Part shown: piece by piece, positions 37,752-49,833 of the stretch
Position numbering within the stretch: position 1 is the first letter of the stretch
Layout: each line of letters begins with the position of its first letter
Assembly: GCA_001303585.1 (NCBI GenBank)
Contig: LJTT01000009.1
Span: 27,910-91,909, forward strand
From: Betaproteobacteria bacterium SG8_41
GTDB lineage: Bacteria; Pseudomonadota; Gammaproteobacteria; Burkholderiales; SG8-41
Reading direction: 5' to 3'
Length of the DNA: 64,000 bases
Notes under the pieces: model-generated
What the model was told of the DNA's origin: nothing
Databases searched by the model: none
What the model saw: only the letters and a program-made list of their open reading frames with translations
Program-made: the position numbers and the translations under genes

Positions 37752-39572
37752 TCACCCGCGTTTTGGCAGGTAGAGATCCGTTATGGAACCCTCGGCAATT
37801 TCAGCGGCAAAGAAGACCGTTTCGGAAAGCGTCGGGTGCGGATGCACGGTAAGGCCGATATCGGCCGCATCCGCCCCCATCTCGAGTGCCAGGACCGCCT
37901 CGGCAATGAGCTCTCCCGCGTTCACGCCGACCATCGCCGCGCCGAGGAGGCGCCGCGTGTTCTTGTCGAAGATGAGCTTGGTCATGCCTTCACTGCGCCC
38001 CATCGCAAGCGCCCGCCCGCTCGCGGCCCAGGGAAACACTGCCTTCTCGAACGCGATTCCCTTCCTCTGGCATTGCGTCTCCGTCAGGCCCATCCAGGCC
38101 ACCTCGGGGTCAGTGTAGGCCACGGACGGAATCGTGCGCGCATCGAAGAAGGCCTTGTGCCCTGCAATGACCTCTGCCGCCGTCTTGCCTTCATGGGTTG
38201 CCTTGTGGGCGAGCATCGGCTCGCCGCAGATGTCGCCAATCGCGTGGATGTGCGGCACGTTGGTGCGCAGCTGATTGTCGACCGGAATGTAACCGCGCTC
38301 GTCGACATTGACGCCCGCGGCCTGTGCGTTGATCTCGCGCCCGTTGGGCCGGCGGCCAACCGCCATCAGCACATAGTCGAATACTTCGGGCGCGGGCGCG
38401 CTGCCGCCCTCGAAGGTAACCTTCAGCCCGTCCTTTTGCGGCTCGATGCGCGCGACTTTCGTCTTGAGCAGAATCTTCTCGTAACGCTTCTCGATCCGTT
38501 TCGTGAGCGGGCGCACCACATCCGGATCGGCACCCGGAATGAGCGAGTCGAGCATCTCGACCACTGTGATCTTCGCGCCCAGCGCGTCGTAGACCGTCGC
38601 CATCTCAAGCCCGATGATGCCGCCGCCGATCACCAGGAGCCGTTTGGGGACCGCAGGGATTTCGAGCGCACCGGTCGAGTCGATGATGCGCTTGTCCTCG
38701 TATGGGAAACCGGGGATTCTCGCGACGCTGGAGCCGGCGGCGATGATGCAGTGGTTGAAAGAGATCGTCTTGGCACCCTGGGGTGTCTCGACTTTGAGCG
38801 TATTTGGCGTCGCGAACTGGCCTTTGCCCTGCACGACTTCAACCTTGCGCTGCTTCGCGAGGCCGACGAGGCCTTTCGTGAGCCGGCCTACCACGCCCGC
38901 CTTCCAGCTGCGCAGCTTCTCCAGGCTGATCTTGGGCTTGCCGAACTCGATCCCCGCGTGTGCCACCTCCTCGGCTTCAGTCAGAACCTTGGCAACATGC
39001 AAGAGCGCCTTCGAGGGGATGCAGCCAACGTTGAGGCAGACGCCGCCCAGTGCCGGATAGCGCTCGACCAGCACCACTTGCTTTCCCAGGTCGGCGGCAC
39101 GGAAAGCGGCCGTGTAGCCACCAGGACCGGCGCCCAGGACCAGCACTTCCGCGTGGATGTCGCCCTTGGGCCCGACAAATCCCCCCGCTTCGCTGCCCCC
39201 CTTTGCTACAGGGGGGCTGGCTGCGCTGTCCCCCTTAGACGAAGATGGGGCGGGGGGCGCCGCATCTTCCCCCTTTGACAAAGATGGAGTGTGGGGCGCC
39301 GCATCTCCCCCCTTTGACAAAGGGGGGATGTGGGGGGTTTCGAGCGTGAGTATCGCCGAGCCCTGCGATACCTTGTCGCCGACCTTGAGTTTGAGTTCCT
39401 TTACGATCCCGGCCGCTGGTGCAGGGACTTCGAGCGTTGCCTTGTCGGACTCGAGAGTGACGAGCGAGTCTTCCTTCTTGATGCTGTCGCCTGGCTTGAC
39501 CAGCACCTCGATGACCGGCACGTCCTTGAAGTCGCCGATGTCGGGAACCTTTACTTCGATGACTTGGCTCAT
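37752..39572 (-). CDS. lpdA: Dihydrolipoyl dehydrogenase with N-terminal lipoyl domain
   Basis: The E3 component reoxidises dihydrolipoamide of the pyruvate dehydrogenase complex. The 606 residues begin with a lipoyl domain (lipoylated Lys44 in ESDKATLE). A linker of about 50 residues and a full flavoprotein follow: [17 protein letters not shown], redox pair [30 protein letters not shown], and the His-Glu pair in [11 protein letters not shown]. The linker is made of near-repeats ([36 protein letters not shown]) encoded by C-rich palindromes. No aceE or aceF is adjacent; proA is upstream and heptad element 7 occupies the leader. Confidence 0.95.
   Translation of the reverse strand: MSQVIEVKVPDIGDFKDVPVIEVLVKPGDSIKKEDSLVTLESDKATLEVPAPAAGIVKELKLKVGDKVSQGSAILTLETPHIPPLSKGGDAAPHTPSLSKGEDAAPPAPSSSKGDSAASPPVAKGGSEAGGFVGPKGDIHAEVLVLGAGPGGYTAAFRAADLGKQVVLVERYPALGGVCLNVGCIPSKALLHVAKVLTEAEEVAHAGIEFGKPKISLEKLRSWKAGVVGRLTKGLVGLAKQRKVEVVQGKGQFATPNTLKVETPQGAKTISFNHCIIAAGSSVARIPGFPYEDKRIIDSTGALEIPAVPKRLLVIGGGIIGLEMATVYDALGAKITVVEMLDSLIPGADPDVVRPLTKRIEKRYEKILLKTKVARIEPQKDGLKVTFEGGSAPAPEVFDYVLMAVGRRPNGREINAQAAGVNVDERGYIPVDNQLRTNVPHIHAIGDICGEPMLAHKATHEGKTAAEVIAGHKAFFDARTIPSVAYTDPEVAWMGLTETQCQRKGIAFEKAVFPWAASGRALAMGRSEGMTKLIFDKNTRRLLGAAMVGVNAGELIAEAVLALEMGADAADIGLTVHPHPTLSETVFFAAEIAEGSITDLYLPKRG
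39178..39345. repeat. Cluster of C-rich palindromic repeats inside lpdA
   Basis: Three CCCCC-TTTG-NNAAAG/CTAC-type units occur in tandem. The best, at 39307-39327, has the same CCCCCCTTTGACAAAGGGGGG core as the mpl insertion. They are separated by GGCGCCGCATCT spacers that themselves repeat. The whole array stays open in the lpdA frame. Confidence 0.85.
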
Positions 39573-39582
39573 GCGGAAACCC

Positions 39583-39674
39583 GTGACTTGTGACCCGTGA
39601 GCTGTGACCCGTAGGCCAGCAGAGAAGTTGCCAAGCGCACTCTAAACCAGTCACCAGTCACGGGTCACCGGTCA
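39583..39674. repeat. Heptad-repeat element 7 (GTGACCC type)
   Basis: The left arm is GTGACTT, GTGACCC, GTGAGCT and GTGACCC (39583-39610). The right arm is CCAGTCA twice, CGGGTCA and CCGGTCA (39647-39674). The last right-arm unit contains the proA stop codon. The left arm lies 10 bases before the lpdA ATG. Confidence 0.85.
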
Positions 39675-40928
39675 CTGCCGTATCTGGCCTTCGCCGAAGA
39701 CGACCCACTTGAGCGAGGTCAGGCCTTCGAGCCCCACGGGGCCGCGCGCATGCAGCTTGTCGGTGGAGATGCCGACCTCCGCGCCGAGACCGTACTCGTA
39801 GCCGTCAGCGAAACGTGTCGAGGCGTTTACCATCACAGAGCTCGAGTCCACTTCGCGCAGGAAACGCTGCGCGCGCGCGCTGTCTTCGGTAATGATCGCG
39901 TCAGTATGCTGGGAGCCGTAAGTCGCGATATGCTCGATCGCTTCGTCGAGCCCCCTGACCACCCGTATCGAGAGGATCGGGCCGAGGTACTCGGTGTACC
40001 AATCCTCCTCTGTCGCCGGCTTCATTTCAGGAACGATGCGGCGCGCCGCATCGTCGCCGCGCAGCTCGATGCCCTTGTCCAAGTAGATCCGGCACAGCGG
40101 CGGCAGGACTTTACCGGCAATGCCTTCTGCCACAAGGAGCGTTTCCATTGTGTTGCAGGTCCCGAGACGCTGGGTCTTTGCGTTGTCCGCCACCCGGATG
40201 GCTTGCTCGAGATCGGCGCGGTCGTCGATGTAGGTATGACACACGCCGTGCAGGTGTTTGATCATGGGTACGCGGGCGTCGCGCATCAACCGCTCGATGA
40301 GGCTTTTGCCGCCGCGCGGCACCACGACATCGACGTATTCCTGCATGGTAATGAGCTCGCCGACCGCCGCGCGGTCGGTGGTCTCGATTACCTGGACGAC
40401 ACTTTCGGGCAAACCGGCCGCGGCCAGTCCGGCATGCACGCACGCAGCAATCGCCTGGTTCGAATGAATGGCTTCCGAGCCCCCGCGCAGGATTGCGGCG
40501 TTGCCGGACTTCACGCACAGCCCCGCGGCGTCCGCCGTGACATTCGGCCGCGACTCGTAAATGATGGCCACGACTCCGAGCGGAACCCGCATTTGCCCCA
40601 CCTTGATGCCGGATGGCCGCTCCCGCAGCGAGATGATCTCTCCCACCGGGTCGGCAAGCGCTGCGATCTGGCGCAATCCATCGGCCATGGCGGCGATGAC
40701 TTTCGGGCTGAGCGTCAGGCGGTCGATCATGGCCGCATCGAGCTCTTTCCGCCCGGCCTCGGCCAGGTCGCGCGCGTTCGCGTCGAGCAGGCGCTGCGCG
40801 TCCCGCTCGATCGCTGCTGCCATCTCGGTGAGAGCGCGGTTCTTGGTGGCGGTGTCCGCCCGGGCGATCGTGCGCGCTGCTGCGCGCGCCTGCCGGCCAA
40901 CGCCGTGAATGTAGGTCTGGACATCCAT
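39672..40928 (-). CDS. proA: Gamma-glutamyl phosphate reductase
   Basis: ProA reduces glutamyl-5-phosphate with NADPH in proline synthesis. The 418-residue protein has the expected length and the ALDH-like motifs: [12 protein letters not shown] with the catalytic Cys, [12 protein letters not shown], and [20 protein letters not shown]. The product binds ProB in many bacteria; no proB is nearby. It follows holA by 24 bases in a leuS-lptE-holA-proA-lpdA minus-strand run. Its stop codon is formed by a heptad unit. Confidence 0.97.
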   Translation of the reverse strand: MDVQTYIHGVGRQARAAARTIARADTATKNRALTEMAAAIERDAQRLLDANARDLAEAGRKELDAAMIDRLTLSPKVIAAMADGLRQIAALADPVGEIISLRERPSGIKVGQMRVPLGVVAIIYESRPNVTADAAGLCVKSGNAAILRGGSEAIHSNQAIAACVHAGLAAAGLPESVVQVIETTDRAAVGELITMQEYVDVVVPRGGKSLIERLMRDARVPMIKHLHGVCHTYIDDRADLEQAIRVADNAKTQRLGTCNTMETLLVAEGIAGKVLPPLCRIYLDKGIELRGDDAARRIVPEMKPATEEDWYTEYLGPILSIRVVRGLDEAIEHIATYGSQHTDAIITEDSARAQRFLREVDSSSVMVNASTRFADGYEYGLGAEVGISTDKLHARGPVGLEGLTSLKWVVFGEGQIRQ

Positions 40929-40952
40929 ATCAGCGACCCGCTGCGCTGCGGG

Positions 40953-42041
40953 CTAGAACAGGGCCTGCTGGCTGCGTCCCGCAGCCGCCGAGGCTGCGGG
41001 CATTCTACCCCGTTTCATTACAGGCCTGGCCGGCGCGCTGATCGCGAAACGCAGCGCGAGCTGGAGCAATTCGTCCCACACATCGCCGCGGATCAAGCCC
41101 TTCACCATGCGGTCGGCGCGCGCCGCGTGGAGGAGCGCCGCCTCCACCTGATCTCTCGTGAACCGGCGGCAGTGCTGTTGCATCAGCTGCTGGTGGGCAT
41201 TGCCCCAGACCCTGGCTTCGCGCCACAGTTGCGGCGGCGTTCGCCCCGAGCCCACGCCATCGAGCACGCGTCCGATGGTGCGTATTTCCTCGGCGATGGC
41301 CCAAAGGACGAGGGGAGGCGCGAGGCCCTCGCCCCTCAGGCCCTCGAGCATCCGGGCAACATGCAGCACGTCGCCTTCGAGAAGCGCTTCCCCAAGGTTG
41401 AAAACGTCGTAGCGCGCGACATCGATTACCGCCTCGCAGGCCTGCTCGTAGGAGATCTTTCCCGCGGGGAAGAGGAGCGCGAGTTTTTGCACCTCCTGGT
41501 GCGCGGCGAGCAGATTGCCCTCAACGCGTTCGGCGATGAATTCGAGCGTCTCCCGGTCGGCTTCCTGTCCCTGGACGCTGAGCCGGCCGGCGAGCCAGTC
41601 GGGAAGGGCCTTGCGGCTGACGGCCTTTGCCTCGATCACCGCCCCCGCGCGATCGAGCGCCTCGAACCAGCCCGCCTTTTGCGCCCGCCAGTCAAGGCCG
41701 GGCAGGCACACCAATGTAACGGTGTCGCGCGGCGCGCCTTCGCAGTAGCGCTGGATTGCCTCGCCGCCCGCGACGCCGGGCTTTCCGGTCGGGATGCGCA
41801 GCTCGAGCAACTTGCGCGCGGAAAAGAGGGACTGCGCGCTGCCCGCGAAGGCGAGCTCGCTCCACTTGAAACCCGAGTCGGCGGTAAGAACGGCGCGTTC
41901 GCTGTAGCCCTCGCTGCGCGCGCGGGCACGGATGCGGTCCATCGCCTCGATTGCGAGCAGCGTCTCGGTGCCGAAAACCGTGTAGAGCGGCTTCAGCTCG
42001 CGGGCAAGGTGCTGCTGTAACTGCTCGGGCGAAATACGCAT
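40953..42041 (-). CDS. holA: DNA polymerase III delta subunit
   Basis: HolA is the clamp-opening 'wrench' of the clamp loader. The 362-residue protein begins MRISPEQLQQHLARELKPLY and has the family's AAA-like first domain (VFGTETLLAIEAMDRIRARA), ERVEGNLLAAHQEVQKLALL, and a helical collar domain. Gene order leuS-lptE-holA is conserved across proteobacteria, which supports the call. Heptad element 8 fills the gap to lptE. Confidence 0.95.
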   Translation of the reverse strand: MRISPEQLQQHLARELKPLYTVFGTETLLAIEAMDRIRARARSEGYSERAVLTADSGFKWSELAFAGSAQSLFSARKLLELRIPTGKPGVAGGEAIQRYCEGAPRDTVTLVCLPGLDWRAQKAGWFEALDRAGAVIEAKAVSRKALPDWLAGRLSVQGQEADRETLEFIAERVEGNLLAAHQEVQKLALLFPAGKISYEQACEAVIDVARYDVFNLGEALLEGDVLHVARMLEGLRGEGLAPPLVLWAIAEEIRTIGRVLDGVGSGRTPPQLWREARVWGNAHQQLMQQHCRRFTRDQVEAALLHAARADRMVKGLIRGDVWDELLQLALRFAISAPARPVMKRGRMPAASAAAGRSQQALF

Positions 42042-42047
42042 CAGCGC

Positions 42048-42145
42048 GTGAATCGTTAAACGTTAATCGTGAATCGTAACCCAATCGTTGACCGGCGCAA
42101 AACGCGCTTATTGCGATTTACGGTTTGCGATTTGCGATTCACGGG
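42048..42145. repeat. Heptad-repeat element 8 (GTGAATC type)
   Basis: The left arm is GTGAATC, GTTAAAC, GTTAATC and GTGAATC (42048-42075). The right arm is GCGATTT, ACGGTTT, GCGATTT and GCGATTC (42113-42140). It lies between lptE and holA on the minus-strand operon. Confidence 0.85.
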
Positions 42146-42147
42146 GT

Positions 42148-42648
42148 CTAGGACTTGAGCTTTGTGGCCTGCAGCCGGCGCAGGATCTGCTGCACCGCGT
42201 CGTTGCGCATGTCCCGGTAGAGATTGGCCTCTTCGTACTCCTTCGAGAGCACTTGCTGATCATTGAACGTGACATCCCGCCGCAGCACGATCTCGCTGGC
42301 CGGAATATGCTCGCGGTTGAGCTTGTCGGTCAGGCGAAACGCAACCCGGTAACGCAGCAGGAACTCGTTGACCCGCCCGCCGCCGGTCAGCGAGAGGATC
42401 TCCTTTTCCTGCAGCTCGGTGAGAACTTGCAGCACCACTTCCGCGTCCCCCGGGCTCTCGGTGACGCGCGTGTGGGTGCCGGCCTCGACTGCGCGTCGGA
42501 GTTGCAGCGCGAAAGCGGAGGTGGAGGGCGCCTGCACGTAGAGCGTCTTGAACGGCAGTTGCCCCGTGCCCCGAAGCTGAAAGCCGCATGCCGCGAGTGC
42601 AAGCGTTGCGCAGAGCACCACCCCGTATCGCACCTGAGCCGCCCTCAC
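42148..42648 (-). CDS. lptE: LPS-assembly lipoprotein LptE
   Basis: The 166-residue lipoprotein has a lipobox LAAC and the usual first mature residues CGFQLRG. LptE plugs the LptD barrel that inserts lipopolysaccharide into the outer membrane. Further family segments are LYVQAPS and EILSLTGGGRVNEFLLRYRV. Position between leuS and holA is conserved. Confidence 0.95.
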   Translation of the reverse strand: MRAAQVRYGVVLCATLALAACGFQLRGTGQLPFKTLYVQAPSTSAFALQLRRAVEAGTHTRVTESPGDAEVVLQVLTELQEKEILSLTGGGRVNEFLLRYRVAFRLTDKLNREHIPASEIVLRRDVTFNDQQVLSKEYEEANLYRDMRNDAVQQILRRLQATKLKS

Positions 42649-42660
42649 GTTTCCCCGGCA

Positions 42661-42702
42661 AATGATAAATAATCAATGATGAATGATGAATGATGAATGA
42701 AC
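42661..42702. repeat. Heptad-repeat element 9 (AATGATG type, single arm)
   Basis: Six consecutive 7-nt units, with AATGATG three times in succession, occupy 42661-42702, just upstream of lptE. I see no matching right arm, so this may be a half element. Confidence 0.75.
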
Positions 42703-42771
42703 CAGCGCGGATACGCCAGCTGTCGCCGCATGGCGACCGTTGGTAATCATGTCGCATGCCGCGTTCATCGA

Positions 42772-45462
<2,691 letters not shown>

Positions 45463-45511
45463 TTATAACCGCTCCGCTTCCGGTCCCGGACGCGCCGGCG
45501 ACTGCAGGAGC

Positions 45512-45540
45512 GGGACAGGCGCCGCATGCTGGCCTATAAT
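45512..45540 (+). promoter_or_regulatory. Sigma-70-type promoter for uvrD
   Basis: A consensus -10 TATAAT (45535-45540) is preceded, after a 17-base spacer, by GGGACA (45512-45517), which matches four of six -35 positions. It lies 23 bases before the uvrD ATG. Confidence 0.65.
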
Positions 45541-45563
45541 CGGCGTGTTTCATCGCGCCCCGC

Positions 45564-47843
45564 ATGTCCCCAGGCTTTCTTTCCGGTCTCAACGAACAAC
45601 AGCTCGAGGCGGTCACTCTGCCGCGCCAGTCGGCGCTCGTGCTCGCCGGCGCCGGTAGCGGCAAGACGCGCGTGCTTACGACACGGGCGGCGTGGCTGAT
45701 CCACACCGGGCAGCTGAGCCCGATGGGGCTCATGGCCGTGACGTTCACCAACAAGGCCGCCAAGGAGATGCTCACGCGCATTTCCGCCATGCTGCCGATC
45801 AACACGCGCGGCATGTGGGTCGGCACGTTTCATGGGCTGTGCAACCGCATGCTGCGCGCGCATTTCCGGGAGGCGGGCCTGCCGCAGCTGTTCCAGATTC
45901 TCGATACCCAGGACCAGCTCTCCGTGATCAAGCGCCTGCTGAAGAGTCTCAACGCGGACGAGGAGCGTTTCCCGCCGCGCCAGGTGCAGTGGTTCATAGC
46001 GGGCAGCAAGGAGGAAGGTCTGCGTGCGCCCGAGGTCGACGTGCACGACGAATTCACCCGGCGCATGAGGGATATTTATGCTGCCTACGACGAGCAGTGC
46101 CAGCGCGAAGGCGTGGTCGATTTTGCAGAGCTCCTGCTGCGCTCGTACGAGCTGCTCTCGCGCAACGAGGCGTTGCGCAGCCATTACGGGGCGCGATTCG
46201 AGCATATCCTGGTCGACGAATTCCAGGACACGAACCGGCTGCAGTACCGCTGGCTGAAGCGTTTCGCGGAACCGGGCAACGCCATCTTCGCGGTCGGCGA
46301 TGACGACCAGTCGATCTATGCCTTCCGTGGAGCGTCGGCAGCGAATATGCAGGACCTCCAGCGGGACTTCGCGGTCGAGCGCGTGATCAGGCTCGAGCAG
46401 AATTACCGCTCGCACGGTCATATCCTCGATGCGGCGAACGCCCTGATCAGCCACAACCGCAAACGTCTGGGCAAGAATCTCTGGACCTCGGATGCCAAGG
46501 GCGAGCCGCTTCGAGTGCTCGAGGCGCTCACCGACCTGGATGAGGCCGCCTTCATCGTGGACGAGGTGCGCGCCCTGCGCGGCGATGGTGTCGCGCTCGA
46601 CGAAATCGCGGTCCTCTACCGCTCCAATGCGCAGTCGCGAGTGATCGAGCATGCGCTGTTCAAGGCGGGCATGCCGTATCGGGTCTACGGGGGGCTGCGC
46701 TTCTTCGAGCGCCAGGAGATCAAGCACGCGCTCGCTTATCTGAGGCTGGTGGCCAATCCGGGCGATGACGGCGCCCTTGTTCGAATCATCAATTTTCCCG
46801 CACGCGGAATCGGCGCCCGCTCGCTCGAGCAGTTGCAGGATGCCGCCAGGGAGCGCGGCACCAGCTTGTGGGGCGCCGCGCTCCTGAAGTCAGAAGGCAG
46901 AAGGCAGAAGGCAGAAGAAAATGGCGGGGACACCGCGAGCCCGTCACCCATCACCCAACACGCATCGCCCGGGAAGGGCATCCCGTCGTTCGTGGCGCTC
47001 ATCGAGCGGATGCGGGAGGCGACCAGCGGTTTGCCTTTGCCCGAGACGATCGAGCACATCGTCGAGGCGAGCGGCCTGCGGGCGCATTACCGGGCGGAGA
47101 AGGAGGGCGCGGACCGCCTCGAGAACCTGTCCGAGCTGATCAATGCCGCGACCATCTTCATCGCCGAGCGCGACGTGCAGCCGGCCGGCGAAGCGCCGGG
47201 CACGGACGAGCCCGACGAGCTCACCGCGTTTCTCGCGCACGCCGCGCTCGAAGCGGGTGAGCACCAGGCGCAGGCGGGGGCCGAGGCGCTGCAGCTGATG
47301 ACCGTGCATTCGGCGAAGGGTCTCGAGTTCCACAGCGTATTTATCAGCGGGCTGGAGGAAGGCCTGTTCCCGCACGAGAACAGCCTGACGGAGGCCGACG
47401 GTATCGAGGAGGAACGCCGGCTCATGTACGTCGCGCTCACCCGTGCGCGGCGCAGGCTTTATCTCTCGCTTGCGCAGAGTCGCATGCTGCACGGGCAAAC
47501 GCGCTACAACATCGCCTCGCGCTTCTTCCAGGAGATTCCCGACGGGCTCATGCGGCGCATTTCGCCCGCGTTCCATGTTCAAAGCTCCAGGTTCAATGTT
47601 TCTGGTTCAGCCTCTGCGACCGAAGGCGGTGGGGTGTCAACTTTGAACACGGAACCCGGAACCTTGAACGCCCGGAACGCCGGGCAGTGGCGTGTAGGGC
47701 AGAACGTGGTGCACCCCACCTTCGGCACCGGCGTCATCGTCAACTCGGAGGGACGCGGGCCCGAAGCGCGCGTGCAGGTCAACTTTCGCAGCGGCGGGTT
47801 GAAGTGGCTGATGCTGGAATACGCCCGACTGGCGCCAGCGTGA
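45564..47843 (+). CDS. uvrD: DNA helicase II, UvrD/PcrA family, with two repeat-derived insertions
   Basis: UvrD is a 3'-5' SF1 helicase in nucleotide excision and mismatch repair. All motifs are present in 759 residues: Walker A LAGAGSGKTRV, DEFQDTN, GDDDQSIYAFRGA, LEQNYRSHGHILDAAN, MTVHSAKGLEFHSVF, and VALTRARRRLYLS. A C-terminal Tudor domain starts at VGQNVVHPTFGTGVIVN. Two low-complexity inserts are encoded by heptad elements: SEGRRQKAEENGGDTA and following residues at about 443-471, and residues about 671-706 in the linker before the Tudor domain. Both are in frame, so the protein is probably functional. Confidence 0.96.
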   Translation: MSPGFLSGLNEQQLEAVTLPRQSALVLAGAGSGKTRVLTTRAAWLIHTGQLSPMGLMAVTFTNKAAKEMLTRISAMLPINTRGMWVGTFHGLCNRMLRAHFREAGLPQLFQILDTQDQLSVIKRLLKSLNADEERFPPRQVQWFIAGSKEEGLRAPEVDVHDEFTRRMRDIYAAYDEQCQREGVVDFAELLLRSYELLSRNEALRSHYGARFEHILVDEFQDTNRLQYRWLKRFAEPGNAIFAVGDDDQSIYAFRGASAANMQDLQRDFAVERVIRLEQNYRSHGHILDAANALISHNRKRLGKNLWTSDAKGEPLRVLEALTDLDEAAFIVDEVRALRGDGVALDEIAVLYRSNAQSRVIEHALFKAGMPYRVYGGLRFFERQEIKHALAYLRLVANPGDDGALVRIINFPARGIGARSLEQLQDAARERGTSLWGAALLKSEGRRQKAEENGGDTASPSPITQHASPGKGIPSFVALIERMREATSGLPLPETIEHIVEASGLRAHYRAEKEGADRLENLSELINAATIFIAERDVQPAGEAPGTDEPDELTAFLAHAALEAGEHQAQAGAEALQLMTVHSAKGLEFHSVFISGLEEGLFPHENSLTEADGIEEERRLMYVALTRARRRLYLSLAQSRMLHGQTRYNIASRFFQEIPDGLMRRISPAFHVQSSRFNVSGSASATEGGGVSTLNTEPGTLNARNAGQWRVGQNVVHPTFGTGVIVNSEGRGPEARVQVNFRSGGLKWLMLEYARLAPA
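46890..46970. repeat. Heptad-repeat element 10, in frame inside uvrD
   Basis: The left arm is AGAAGGC three times then AGAAGAA (46892-46919). The right arm is CCCGTCA, CCCATCA, CCCAACA and CGCATCG (46940-46967). Here the two arms are not complementary, unlike most members, suggesting recombination between two elements. Confidence 0.8.
47577..47676. repeat. Heptad-repeat element 11, in frame inside uvrD
   Basis: The left arm is GTTCAAA, GCTCCAG, GTTCAAT, GTTTCTG and GTTCAGC (47577-47611). The right arm is TTTGAAC, ACGGAAC, CCGGAAC and CTTGAAC (47642-47669). It encodes the linker between the helicase core and the Tudor domain. Confidence 0.85.
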
Positions 47844-47959
47844 CGCCCCGGTCACGCCGAACCGCGCGCGCCTGAGAACCGGAAAAAAAGCGGGCACGCC
47901 AATACACGCGCATTCGTCCCGGTATCCAGCGTCAATTCCGGTGCGCGGGCGTCAGCGGT

Positions 47960-48724
47960 TCAAGCGGTTTTGTCGGCGGTCGGTGCCGCCACGTAGATGT
48001 CCTTGTAGCTCGCATAAATCGAGGGCACGAAAACCGGTGCGATCAGCCAGAGACCGATATCGTAGAGTCCGATCTTGAGTCCGAATGGCACCAGCACGAC
48101 CATCGCTGCGAGGATCACGAGCCCGTAGAGGGAGAGCGGCAGGATATTCCGCAGGCAGCCCACAAAGCTCGCCTTAAGCGCCGGCAACGGCTTCAGGTTA
48201 TCGAAGAAAGTCAACAAAGGGGCGAACCACAGCGCCATCAACAATGGCATCGACAGGACCGTGCCAACCAGTGCTGCCCGGGTGACCAAGGCCGCGGCCG
48301 CCTGCAGCTGCTCAGCCTGATCCGGTGCAACGGGGGCATTCTTGGCGAGCGTTCCGGCGATCATGGTGAAGGCTTCGCCGCCGATTTGCGCCACGATCAT
48401 GAGGATCAGGAGGTTGCCGACGAGGTAGATGCCGCCGAGCGTAACGAGGTGAGCGGCGTTTTTCCGGAAGCCGCTCAGCAGGTGGGTGAATTCCAGCCGG
48501 CGGCCTTCCGCCAGTGACCTGCAACCGTCCATGAGCCCGGCGAGGAAAACCGGCATCAGCAGCACGGCCAGCAAGGCGAGCACGGGCACGTAGTTCACCA
48601 GCTTCATCGCTACAAAGAGGACCAGGAGCACACCGATCCACTGCGCGGGGCTGCGGAGGAAAAGCCGCGTGCCGGCAATGATCCACGCCCAGCCGTGGGC
48701 CGCCCTTACGCTACGCGCTTCCAT
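47960..48724 (-). CDS. BPSS1780-family membrane protein
   Basis: From the ATG at 48724 the product has 254 residues and begins EARSVRAAHGWAWIIAGTRL, the family pattern of a Gly-Trp helix followed by a membrane segment. About six hydrophobic helices follow. Function is unknown. In betaproteobacteria it is a common neighbour of thrB and polA, as here. The extension upstream to 48793 lacks family features. Confidence 0.85.
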   Translation of the reverse strand: MEARSVRAAHGWAWIIAGTRLFLRSPAQWIGVLLVLFVAMKLVNYVPVLALLAVLLMPVFLAGLMDGCRSLAEGRRLEFTHLLSGFRKNAAHLVTLGGIYLVGNLLILMIVAQIGGEAFTMIAGTLAKNAPVAPDQAEQLQAAAALVTRAALVGTVLSMPLLMALWFAPLLTFFDNLKPLPALKASFVGCLRNILPLSLYGLVILAAMVVLVPFGLKIGLYDIGLWLIAPVFVPSIYASYKDIYVAAPTADKTA

Positions 48725-48793
48725 GGGAGGGGCTGCGGCAGCGCGGAAGAATCGGAGGGCGCAGGCGGACAGGTGCGATGCTTCATGGGGCAA

Positions 48794-49750
48794 TTATAGC
48801 GGCTCGACGAGCTGAGGCAGTTCGCGCTCACGCGCGATGTGGCTCGAGAGAATGCGACGGAAATGGTGGGGATCCTTGGCGTGCGTGAGCTCGCCCGGGC
48901 GCGGCAGGTAGAAGTCATAAAGCCGCGACACCCAGAAGCGCAGGGCCGCCGCCCGCAGCATGACCGGCCAGGCCCCGCGCTCGATCGCGGTGAAAGGACG
49001 GATGCGGCGATACGCCTCAAGCAACGCGTGGGTGCGTGAGTGATCCAGCGTGCCGTCCGGCTCGACGCACCAGTCATTCACGGTAATCGCCACGTCGTAG
49101 AGCAACCGGTCGGTGCAGGCGAAATAGAAATCGATGACGCCGGAAATGTCTCCGTCGGCCCACAACACGTTGTCCCGGAACAAATCGGCGTGGATCGCGC
49201 CTTGCGGCAGATCGTCGAAGCGACAGAGAGACTGGAACCCGACCTCCTCCTCGAGCAGCACCGCATCCTCGGGCCGGAGAAAAGGTAGTATTTCGGGCAT
49301 GACGGATTTCCACCAGCGGGCGCCCCGCGGATTGTCCATCTTGTTCTCGTACGAGCTCCCGGCCCGATGGGTGTCAGCGAGCACGGCTCCGACCCGGGCG
49401 CAGTGATCGGCGGTGGGCTCGTTCAGGTCGCTGCCCGCGAGGAAGTTTATCAAGGCGGCCGGCTTGCCATTGAGCGTGCCAAGGAAGCCCCCGCTGCGGT
49501 CGCGGACCGGCTTTGCGCTGGGAACGCCGCGGTCGGCGAGGTGATCCATCAGGCCGAGATAGAAGGGCAGCTCTTCCATCTTCAGCTTCTCGAACAGGGT
49601 GAGAACGAAACGGCCCTGGCTGGTCGTCACGAAGTAATTGGTGTTCTCGATGCCGGCGGCAATACCCTCGAGCGATACGAGGGTGCCCACGGGGTAGCGC
49701 TCAAGCCAGGCGGCGAGCTCTTCCGCTGTTACGGTGGTGAAGACCGACAT
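48794..49750 (-). CDS. thrB: Homoserine kinase (APH-fold type)
   Basis: ThrB phosphorylates homoserine for threonine synthesis. This 318-residue protein is of the aminoglycoside-phosphotransferase-like type found in many proteobacteria, not the GHMP type. It has GIENTNYFVTTSQGRFVLTL, the catalytic loop GAIHADLFRDNVLW, and the metal-binding GVIDFYFACTDRLLYDVAI. The ATG at 49750 starts the standard MSVFTTVTAEEL; a longer frame upstream is not needed. Confidence 0.95.
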   Translation of the reverse strand: MSVFTTVTAEELAAWLERYPVGTLVSLEGIAAGIENTNYFVTTSQGRFVLTLFEKLKMEELPFYLGLMDHLADRGVPSAKPVRDRSGGFLGTLNGKPAALINFLAGSDLNEPTADHCARVGAVLADTHRAGSSYENKMDNPRGARWWKSVMPEILPFLRPEDAVLLEEEVGFQSLCRFDDLPQGAIHADLFRDNVLWADGDISGVIDFYFACTDRLLYDVAITVNDWCVEPDGTLDHSRTHALLEAYRRIRPFTAIERGAWPVMLRAAALRFWVSRLYDFYLPRPGELTHAKDPHHFRRILSSHIARERELPQLVEPL

Positions 49751-49833
49751 GCCGGTGAATGGTAAACGCTGGGCGCGAAAACGCAAAAGCGCCGGCCCAG
49801 TGCCTTACCGCCGGCATCCGGATGGCGGGGCGT

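Noticed and set aside
39750..42020. 756-codon plus-strand frame over proA and holA
   Set aside because: It spans two genes that are well supported on the minus strand and shows no domain.
45485..45490. -35 box for leuS opposite its TATAAT
   Set aside because: No hexamer at 16-18 bases resembles TTGACA on the minus strand, so only the -10 is suggested.
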